The position numbers and the translations under genes were made by a program. This document shows, in pieces, positions 55,639-64,000 of a stretch of 64,000 bases of DNA; within the stretch, counting starts at the first letter, position 1; every line of letters starts with the position of its first letter. Below the pieces are notes generated by a model, which saw only the letters and a program-made list of their open reading frames with translations, made no database searches and was not told the origin of the DNA. Source of the stretch: Elymus sibiricus (Eukaryota; Streptophyta; Magnoliopsida; Poales; Poaceae); contig CM077665.1 in assembly GCA_039707655.1 (NCBI GenBank), positions 136,233,148 through 136,297,147 of the forward strand. Reading direction: 5' to 3'.

Positions 55639-55662
55639 GTTAGGTTTTAGGACCGGACCCGG

Positions 55663-56214
55663 TGTCGTGGTTTTGTCACAGCTGATGTCCTAGCGAAAGG
55701 ACTTAGGTGTGAGGCCATCGTCGCTGTGTGGCGACTCGAAGGGGTTATCATGGAGCAAGAGGCGGGTTTACCCAGGTTCGGCCCCTCCGATGGAGGTAGA
55801 AGCCTACGTCCTGCTTTGGTGTCTATATTGATGGTGATCTCGATTACAAGGGTGCGGAGTTGCTAACCTAGCTTTCGAAGGATTGTAACTTAAGTCTTTC
55901 GGTCCTAGGGGCTTGCCTTTATATACAGGTCAAGACCATAGGGTTTACAACAGAGTCCAAGCCATATCATGACTCGTAACCTATCACATCTCTAACACGC
56001 CTTGCCTCTCAAGCAAAGAGTCTTCCGATGTCTTCTGCCCTGTGGGCCTTGAGTCGTCGCTTCTATGTTCTTGGGCCGCCTGGCGGCTTACTAGGTAACT
56101 GCCTTGATCATCTTGTCTCCTTGACACGACCCATCTTGAGTATGTCTCCAGAGCCGCCAATCGATTAACCCGGCCCAATAGGGCGAGTTATATTGTGAGG
56201 TCATATCCCCGACA
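55663..56214 (-). repeat. I 3' LTR (552 bp)
   Basis: TGTCGTGGTTTTGTCACAGC to TATCCCCGACA (plus view). TATA box TATATAAAGG on the minus strand at about 55915-55924. Followed by TTAGGCCCCAGATTGATTTG, as in D. Confidence 0.87.
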
Positions 56215-56369
56215 TTAGGCCCCAGATTGATTTGAACTCATTCATGTCAATTTCCTTTTACTTTCTCTTGGCGGCTTACCATCTGCTTGCACCTATGTTC
56301 TTCATGGATCTCGAAGTGCCAGCTCACAATGCTTCCATACTTGTTATCTTTCCAGTGTTTTTCTATCAA

Positions 56370-56537
56370 TGACGTCATTTTTGCTGACCGTTGCCTTTCA
56401 GGGTCATTATGACCAATCTTTTGAAAACTGCACCAAATCTAGGACGATGCGAAAATTGAGGCGCACTCCTAGCCACAAATTTACCGCAGCCGTTTCGCCT
56501 TTTCACCGCGTCGTTCTGTTTTTCATCCTTATAAATA
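56370..56537 (+). promoter_or_regulatory. Candidate antisense-ORF promoter in I
   Basis: TGACGTCA (56370-56377), CGAAAATTGAGG (56450-56461) and TATAAATA (56530-56537), in the same order and similar spacing as in D. The ORF start at 57161 is 620 bp downstream. Confidence 0.5.
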
Positions 56538-57160
56538 AGTTCACTGAGCTCTTGTAGTAACTTTCCGTCATCTTCTTCCTCTCGCTCCTTCCACAGCCGA
56601 ACGCCACCGGACCTTCGTAGGCATCATCGGGGTCCTCAATTTCTTCTTCAACATCCTCAAATCTTCTCGCAATCATTGAAGTGGGTGCGGCCATCGCCAT
56701 TTTTGCTGCAACAAGATCTGGTACGAATCCCCTCCCATTTAGGGTTTGATTCATCCAGTGTTAATACCAAGTTCGTCGCGTTCGTCCGATATGCAGCTTG
56801 CATATCCATGCACTCGATATCTTTTAGTGTCGCTTAGCTTCTAGTATGGCCTCCGCCTTGTTTTCCTCATAAGTAGATCTAAAATGGGCGACCAAGGCCG
56901 TCCTTTGAATGCTGTCGTTTCGGTCTTTTCGTCTGTAAGAACACACTTTTCCTTATTTTTCCTTATTTAATTAGATCCATCTGAAAGAGAACTTTCATAG
57001 AAACCTGTTTGTGAACCAATATGTTTCTCTAAGTCTCGTTGGAGTATGTCTTCAACCTTCTTTGATTTTTCCGGCTTAATATAGCAAATTAGTATAGGCG
57101 ACTTATAATTTGCGCCGGCTCATTTTTCTCATTGCCTTTCTAGTTGCTTCATAACTCGCC

Positions 57161-57263
57161 ATGGCTCCAAAGAACTCCAAAGCCTGTAACTGGGCCAAGA
57201 CCAAAGAGTCCAAACTCACCTTAGATAACCTCGTGGTTCAAGGTTTCTTGCTGGCTCGAAAAG
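57161..57263 (+). pseudogene. I antisense extra ORF, first ~34 codons
   Basis: The ATG at 57161 begins MAPKNSKACNWAKTKESKLT and reads VVQGFLLARK up to the H insertion. It corresponds to the start of the D ORF at 33772. It is cut by the H LTR. Confidence 0.6.
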
Positions 57264-60200
57264 TGTCGGGACCCCGATCCTAAGCCATAAGAATCTAGCA
57301 TGTAACACATCACATCACATTGCGGCCTCACGCACGGTTAACTCCACGGCTGCCACCTTACCTGGGCTGGGACCGTTTGCGCCTTTTGGCTCACGTATGT
57401 GAACATGTTGCTAGCATCCAAATGTCAAAGAACCCGGGTCGACATGACTAGTCGTAGAACCCAAGTGGCACATCCAGACAGGAACAGGCATACGTAACCC
57501 AACAATGCAGATGTCGGCCTCTAGCGTCTGTAGACAAGTCATAGCAAGCTACAAGGACTCCATTACGCCGTGGGACATAAATGTTATCACTGCACGTAGA
57601 CGAGTCGTAGCAGGCTACAGGGACTCCATTACACTGCGAGACATTTCCCCGAAGGGACAGACACAGCAGCAAAGAAGGATACACGCCGGTTAATCGATGT
57701 GTCCGGAGCAGTAGCAAGCTACCAAGTCTCAGTGGCAGCACAACGAGGCAGTTTCCTGTAAAGAGTACTACTAAATGCACACAACTAGGTGTCGAATCCC
57801 ATACATACCGTTGCACGTCACACGTAAGCATGAGATGCCCGATATGCATAGATACAACTATGGCATCACAACATAACCATACAACAACACAACATTTATT
57901 TAGAAGGCTCATAAGAGCCAGCATAGTGTGATATTACAAACAGGGGTCACATGACCCAATACACAAGTCATACAAGCAACAAGCGGAAGCTTAACATGTC
58001 TGGGTACAGACATCTAGAAAAGAAGAAGGCTGAGAAAGCCTGTCTATCTACAAGACCCTCCATAGGAACCAGACCTCTGGCTGGGATTCCCAAGCTACTT
58101 GGTCGGCATCGATCTTATCGTAGTAACCACTAGCGAGACTTGAGTCTCCTCTACAAAAACAAAATTAAGCAATAGTGAGTACAGAGGTACTCAGCAAGAC
58201 ATACATCAGAACTAACTACATATGCATCGGTATCAACAAGGGTGTTGTGGGGTTCAATGCAGCAAGCCAGCTTTGACTCAATGGCTATCCTGTACTACGA
58301 CTATTAGTACTTTGAATAATTTTGAGAAAGCACACGCGAGTCCACTATCACCACAACAATACACCACCATGGATCCGTTCCCGTCGTCCTACGAGAGTGC
58401 CATCCACGGTACTCACACTTGTCTTGAGGCTTTTATGAGTATCCATTACAGTTGTCTATGAACCATATAAGTCTCCAAGTAGTACATATCCACGGACGCG
58501 GCTATTCGAATAGATTATTACCCTGTAGGGGTGTACTTCGTGACACACGCTCCCGCCACTTACCGCCATGTGCACGTAAAGGGCACCTCGGCAACCTTCA
58601 AGCGGAAGCCTAGCGAGGGAGTCGGCCACGACCTGACTAACCACACAAGACTCTAGTCCAGATTTATCGCCTATTTGAGACTGAACCCACAAGGAAGTCC
58701 GGCCGAAGTTTCCTCTACGGCCCCAAACGATGTGTGCAGGGTTCCCAAGCCAACCTCGACGGATGGTACTACGCTTGGTACACCGGGCCACGGTGCCTAG
58801 TCTGACCCAAGCCCACCTGTACGGGGTGTCACTCGGTAGACTACTAGCACGGCCTACAAACACCAGAAACTAGTTGCAACTACTGGACAGAGGTCAGGGC
58901 GATTAATAAGTCGAGAGAGTCAATTAAGGATCCCAATGTGCGGTAGTAGGTAGTCTTGGATAACATACACAGGACTCAGTTCTTAAGGATGGTCCAATGA
59001 GACAACCCACCATGTACTCCTACATGGCCTCTCATCGCTACCTTTACCAAATCAGGTTCAACACTTAACTTTCAACATCAGAACACATTCAGTTCACTCC
59101 GGTTCATCACCCAGATGAGTCAGACCTGACACAACTCTAAGCATAGCAAGCATAGCAGGTTAAAGGCACACCATGGCTCAAGCATCTACCAGGAATGCTA
59201 GGTTGCTTGGTTCAGCTATTTACTGTGACAATGATAGGTCATGCAGAGGAATGGGTTCAACTACCGGAACAAGTAAAAGTTGAAACGTTTTGTCCTAATG
59301 CAATAAGTGAGAGCAAGAGCGAGAGAGTGGGATTGTATCGGAGATGTTCAAGGGGGGTTGCTTGCCTAATAAGACGTCAACACGTTACTGCTCCTCAGAT
59401 GGATACTCGACCGTATCCTCCGGAACAGTGCCTAACACGAAGAACAACCATCGAAGGGGGACAAATCAATACACATCAAATGCAATATTATGATGCATAA
59501 ACATGACATGGCAATATGTTGTGTTTGAGCTAATGCATCTAACAACAGATTTAAATGAGGTAGGCTTGAACCCAAGTTTCAAATTCAACATCAAATGTGA
59601 GGTCACATATTGTATTTGGACAAAATGTCCAGGTTCTCCTATTTAGGTTGCTCTATGATGCATGAAATTCATTGGATTTTTCTGATCAATTTTCATATAT
59701 AAATTATTTTCATTTGACTTACAGATTAATTTATATAAATTTTCTAAGTTTTCAGCATTTTCTGTAATTATTAAAAATCCAGAAATACATTTATTGCATC
59801 AGCCATGCCTCAGCATGACGTCAGCCTGGTCAGCTGACCGCTCTGGGTCAAACCTGACCAGTGGGACCCACTGGTCAGTGACCCAGTGGCTAAGCCGGGT
59901 CAAATCCCGTGCTGACTGGGGGTTTGACCAGCGGCGGGGCCCACTGTCAGCCTCTGCGGGGTCATTAAGCAGGGGGGATTAGCGGCTAATGGCATGGCCA
60001 CGTCAGCGCCGCCGGAGTTTGACCGGCGGCGACCATCCCGACGGCGGATTCTTGCCGGAATCGCGCTTCCAGCCACCATTTGGCACATGGGGCGGCGCTA
60101 TCGGATGCGGAGAGCGAGCCGCATCCATTCAGGCAGGTGGAACGGCGCGGGGCGGCCCGTAGCGTCTCCGGCGACGACGGCTATGGCGGCCGGGGCTTGG

Positions 60201-61363
60201 GTCAGCATGGGCTCGAGGCCAGGGGGTGCGGGAGGAGGAGCAGGAGACGGCTACGGACTCCTGGAGAGGTGCCGAGCACGTAGCCGTGCTTTGGCGCGGG
60301 CTACGGCTAATGTGGCCATGGCTACGCCATGGCCGGCGGCGAGCTCCTCTCGGCTCGGGTGGCTAGCGGGGCTAGAAGAGGGGTTCAACGACGGAGATAG
60401 GGGGAGAAGAATCGGGGCATCACCGCGGAGCGGTTGGCGCTGATGGCGGGGTCGGGGCGCTCCGGAGGCGGCGAATCGACCGGCGAGGCCCGTCGGTGCC
60501 GAGGACGAAGACGACGGCGCTGACGGCTCCACAGGCCGTCCAGGCTCCCGATGCTCATCCAGGATGAAGAAGACGACGCAGCAGCTCCACTGAACTCAAC
60601 AACGGCGGCTAGGGGTGGTCGGGGCTACGCTATCAGCGGCGACGCCACGGCGGCGCTTCGGTCGCGAGGGAGAGGAAGAGAGAGCCAGTGGAGGAAGAGA
60701 GAAATGGCGAGGACGGCTCGATCCAGACGCCTCTCGCGAGGTCGTCCGCGACGCCTCGTTGGTCGGGGCAGGGCAGGCAGGTAGGTGGGGTGGCGGCATG
60801 CCCGCGCATGCGCCGGCCACACGCCATGTCCACTGGCGCGAGAAGGACAAAGACCCTTCTGCCCCCAGTGGGCTGGGCCGACCAGATGGACCGCCAGGTA
60901 GGTATTCTGCTCCTTTTTCTATTTTGTCTCATTATCTATTTTTGCAGTTTTGTTTTGATTTGTTTGCAATATCAAATCATTTTGTACAATTCTGAAAATT
61001 TATATGTGGCCTTTTATAATACATCCAAAGCCACATAACATTTTTCATAATTATTGGAGCTTTTAAAATTATATATAGCATTTTATAGCTCCAATTCAAT
61101 TAGTTTCTGTTTTAATTCAGTAAACCAAAATGACAATAAAAATATGTGTCACCTCTGGTTGATGTTGCCACACTTAACCAGAAATGATGAACATTTCTAA
61201 AACCCACTTTGGTTCATTTAAAATTATTTTGGTTGAACCTAGTTGAATTCAAATGGTGCTAGGGTTTTGATCATCCCCATTTCAAGTTTAAAATAAATTT
61301 AAACATGATGCAATCACAACCATGAACCTAGATGCATGCTAAGAGTAGGGATGTGGCAACTCA
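57264..61363 (-). repeat. H 3' LTR (about 4.1 kb)
   Basis: Minus-strand ends TGAGTTGCCACATCC and GGGGTCCCGACA. No second copy is in the window, so the boundary at 61363 rests on the TG after the polypurine tract. It has a GC-rich part at 59980-60850 with composition-driven ORFs on both strands, an AT-rich part at 60900-61340, and otherwise no gene. A further nested insertion inside it cannot be excluded. Confidence 0.65.
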
Positions 61364-61707
61364 CCCCCACTTAAAAGAATCGCGTCTCGAGATTCAAGAG
61401 TCCTCGGGAAGAGGGCCGGATATTCAAGTCGAAGACGATCTTCACGCTCCCAGGTAGCTTCATTCTCAAAATAATGCGACCATTGAACCTTCAGAAACTT
61501 GATGTTCCGACATCGGGTGACACGATCAGCTTGATCGAGAATGCGAGCAGGATATTCTCGATATGAAATATCATCTTGAAGATCAAGCGTTTCGTGGTCC
61601 ACTTTGCGAATAGGATCCTTGAAGCAACGCCTGAGTTGGGAGACGTGGAAGACATCATAAACTCTGGAAAGCTGAGGGGGCAGTTCCAATTGGTAGGCAA
61701 CTTCTCC
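61339..61707 (-). pseudogene. H integrase C-terminus with chromodomain
   Basis: After a TGA at 61708-61710 the frame continues with LPPQLSRVYDVFHVSQLRRC and then the chromodomain: YPARILDQADRVTRCRNIKF, VQWSHYFENEATWERED. Chromodomains of this type direct integration to particular chromatin. The frame stops at a TAG at 61339-61341, about 25 bases inside the LTR. Confidence 0.85.
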
Positions 61708-61710
61708 TCA

Positions 61711-62973
61711 TTTAGCAAGAATGCGAAAGGGTCCAATGTAACGAGGATCCAACTTGCCCTTGATACCGAAACGATGGGTACCCTTCAGAGGTGTAACCCG
61801 AAGATAAGCTTTTTCGTCCACCTCATAAGTTACTTCCTTATGATGGCGATCATACTGGCTCTTCTGACGAGACTGAGCCGTCTTGAGATTCTCTCAGATA
61901 ACGTGAACTTGCTCTTCTGTCTCCTGGATCATGTCTGGTCCAAAGAATTGTCTTTCCCTGGTTTCTGACCATTTCAAAGGTGTTCGACATCTTCGTCCAT
62001 AAAGAACTTCAAAAGGAGCTTTGCCCAAACTAGATTGGTAGCTGTTGTTATATGCAAACTCTGCAAATGGAAGACACTTCTCCCAATTCATTCCGAATGA
62101 GATGACACAAGCTCTAAGCATGTCTTCGAGAATCTGATTGACTCTTTCAACCTGACCACTTGACTGAGGGTGAAAAGCAGTGCTAAAGGAGAGATGGGTT
62201 CCCATAGCATTCTGGAAACTTTCCCAAAATCGAGAGGTGAAAAGACTTCCACAATCTGAATTGATTTCCAATGGAACACCGTGAAGAGACACTATTCGAG
62301 AGATGTCTAAGTCAGCCAACTGACTAGCAGTTATACTCTCTCGGACAGGAAGGAAATGAGCCACTTCGGAGAGGCGGTCAGTTACCACGAAGATTGCATT
62401 ATTTCCTTTCTTGGTCTTTGGAAATCCGGTGATGAAGTCCATTTCAACTTTATCCCATTTCCATTCAGGAATAGCTAAAGGCTGAAGGGTGCCAGCAGGT
62501 CTCTGATGCTCTGCCTTCACGCGACGACAAATGTCACAATTAGCAACGAACTCAGCGATTTCCCTCTTCATTCTAGTCCACCAGAACCTTTGGCGTAGGT
62601 CCTGATACATCTTAGTACTGCCGGGATGAATTGTGAGAGGAGATTCATGAGCCTCCTTAAGGATCAACTCTCGAAGTTGTTTCTTCTTACGAACTACCAG
62701 TCGGTTCCCAAAGTACACTACACCTCTATCATCAATGGAGAAACTACCAGCAACTCCCTTCTCAATGTTGTTCTTGATCCGGCTAATACCCGCATCATAC
62801 TGCTGGCTAGCTATGATCTGATCCTCTAGAGTAGGTTTTGCAACCAAGGCAAAAAGGGATCCGCGAGGAACAATGTGAAGGTTAAGCTTGCAGAATTGTT
62901 CTTGCAGAAGGGGTTGACCTTTTTGCAGCATAAGGTCGTTGCAGTACGACTTACGACTTAAAGCATCAGCCAT
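61711..62973 (-). pseudogene. H integrase
   Basis: The frame opens in the end of RNase H (MADALSRKSYCNDLML). The zinc-binding domain has HPGSTKMYQDLRQRFWW and ANCDICRRVK; the core has FITGFPKTKKGNNAIFVVTD, NSDCGSLFTSRFW and [14 protein letters not shown], giving the DDE residues. A TGA at 61894-61896 interrupts, after which the same frame goes on with ENLKTAQSRQKSQYDRH. Confidence 0.88.
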
Positions 62974-64000
62974 AACATTTGCCTTGCCTGGGGTGTAAGT
63001 AATTCCTAAGTCGTAATCCGTAATCAGCTCTAACCATCATCTTTGTCTGAGATTCAGATCTGGTTGGGTGAAGATATACTTCAGACTCTGATGATCGGTG
63101 TAAATCTCGCAACGGTTACCAAGGAGGTAATGTCGCCATGTCTTGAGTGCATAGACTACTGCGGCAAGCTCCAAATCATGTGTTGGATAATTTTCCTCAT
63201 GTGGGTGCAACTGTCGAGATGCATAGGCGATCACTTGTCGATCTTGCATAAGAACACGTCCAAGTCCTTGTCTTGAAGCGTCGCAATAGATGACAAAGCC
63301 TTTGGAGAAATCCGGTGGCACAAGCACGGGAGCAGAGGTCAAACGTCTCTTCAGTTCTTGGAAACTGTGCTCACATTGTGGGGTCCACTCGAACTTCTTA
63401 TCTTTCTTGAGGAGTTCCGTCAGGGGCTTGGCAACTTTGGAGAAGTCCTCAACGAAGCGGCGACAATAGCTTGCTAATCCAAGGAAACTCCTAACTTGCT
63501 TAACTGTTTCAGGTGGAGTCCAATCGAGAATGGCATGAACTCTTTCAGGGTTAACTGCAATGCCCTTACCGGAGATCACATGCCCTAGATAGGTCACTTC
63601 TGGTAACCAAAATTCACACTTGGAGAACTTGGCATCAAGACGGTGCTCTCTGAGTTTTTCTAGCACAAGTCTGAGGTGTTCAGCGTGCTCTGCTTCATTC
63701 TTTGAATAGATCAGTATGTCATCGAGGTAAACCACAACAAACTTATCTAGGTACTCTATGAAGATTGAGTTCATTAGGCGAGAGAATGTTGCTGGTGCAT
63801 TGGTCAGACCAAAAGACATGACCGTGTACTCATACTGGCCATAACGAGTGACAAAAGCTGTCTTGGGAATATCTCCGTTCTTGATCTTGATTTGATGGTA
63901 GCCTAGCCTCAAATCCATCTTAGAGAACACTGAGGAGCCAGCAAGTTGATCATACAAATCATTGATCCTGGGGAGCGGATACTTATTCTTTATCGTGACA
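62974..64000 (-). pseudogene. H reverse transcriptase and RNase H (partial, leaves window)
   Basis: The frame is open from 64000 to a TGA at 63037-63039. Motifs: [33 protein letters not shown], catalytic YLDD at 63718-63729, [40 protein letters not shown]. RNase H begins [18 protein letters not shown] and holds [17 protein letters not shown] and [12 protein letters not shown]. It runs in phase into the integrase frame. Confidence 0.92.

Larger units (their letters stand above)
46018..55662 (-). mobile_element. Element G: Gypsy with gag-pol and antisense ORF (same LTR family as B)
   Basis: Only the 3' LTR (46018-46486) and the internal region are present; I inserted just upstream of gag at 55663, and the 5' LTR lies beyond it. 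On the minus strand gag, protease, RT, RNase H and integrase are all recognisable; on the plus strand is a multi-exon extra ORF. The LTR is similar over its whole length to the LTR of B, and the polypurine tract is the same. Many stops and frameshifts show it is inactive. The left flanking pentamer is CGGGG. Confidence 0.88.
55663..57263 (-). mobile_element. Element I: Gypsy (D/F family), 3' LTR and 3' region, cut by H
   Basis: LTR 55663-56214 with D-type ends, then 1049 bp of 3' internal region up to the start of the antisense ORF, where H is inserted at 57264. The left flanking pentamer is CCCGG. The remainder is outside the window. Confidence 0.83.
57264..64000 (-). mobile_element. Element H: chromodomain Gypsy (Tekay-like), 3' LTR and 3' part of pol
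   Basis: The LTR starts TGTCGGGACCCCGATCC (plus view) at 57264 and, by the polypurine tract AAGTGGGGG on the minus strand at about 61364-61372, extends to about 61363. Upstream on the minus strand are a chromodomain, integrase, RNase H and RT in one polyprotein frame, broken only by three TGA codons. The element leaves the window inside RT. A C-terminal chromodomain places it among chromoviruses; the LTR start resembles an abundant Triticeae Gypsy family, name not verified. Confidence 0.88.

Noticed and set aside
55663..56214. Reading this LTR as the right LTR of F
   Set aside because: It is followed by D-type 3' internal sequence (polypurine complement and antisense leader), not by a PBS or by element A, so it is the 3' LTR of a separate element I inserted into G.
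59994..60995. Overlapping ORFs of 60-149 codons in the GC-rich part of the H LTR
   Set aside because: Frames are open on both strands because of GC content; they lie inside an LTR and show no protein-like motif.

Overview
The window looks like intergenic DNA from a large grass genome, most likely Triticeae (wheat, barley, rye or Aegilops). I infer this from the Angela/BARE-like Copia LTR beginning TGTTGGAGATATGCCC, the Stowaway-type CTCCCTCCGTCC terminal inverted repeat, and several Gypsy families with antisense extra ORFs. The family comparisons are from memory and were not searched. I see no intact host gene, rRNA, tRNA or CRISPR. Almost every base belongs to LTR retrotransposons nested inside one another, plus one large Tc1/Mariner-type DNA transposon.

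Layout, oldest host first. A (Gypsy, minus) supplies 4046-4821 and 43689-45161. Into A went K (putative LTR, 1-131 and 3804-4045, itself split by the Mariner-type element J, 132-3803), B (Gypsy, minus, 4822-43688, TSD CCCTT) and F (Gypsy, minus, starts 45162). B's 3' LTR is split by E (4870-24672), a Gypsy-like element without gag or pol. E contains a decayed Copia (6351-14214, TSD CACCT) and C (15316-21308), another element without coding capacity. B's 5' LTR is split by D (32296-43243, minus, TSD TCGGG), a full-length gag-pol Gypsy. On the right, F is cut by G (Gypsy, minus, from 46018), G by I (from 55663) and I by H (chromodomain Gypsy, minus, from 57264 to beyond the window end).

Functionally, the Gypsy families here share an unusual plan: gag-protease-RT-RNase H-integrase on one strand and an intron-containing extra ORF on the opposite strand next to the 3' LTR. 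B and G have nearly the same LTR, but B lacks RT, RNase H and integrase, so B looks like a non-autonomous partner of G-type elements. C carries the same PBS, polypurine tract and internal non-coding module as B and G but no genes. D, F and I form a second LTR family; upstream of its antisense ORF is a shared array TGACGTCA / CGAAAATCGAGG / TATAAATA that looks like a dedicated promoter.

The most notable object is J. Besides its 25-bp inverted repeats and TA target duplication it appears to carry fragments of two unrelated host genes in opposite orientations: the N-terminal part of a MON1/SAND-family gene (plus) and the N-terminal part of a glutamate receptor-like gene (minus). All coding regions in the window carry stops or frameshifts; none is likely to make a full protein.
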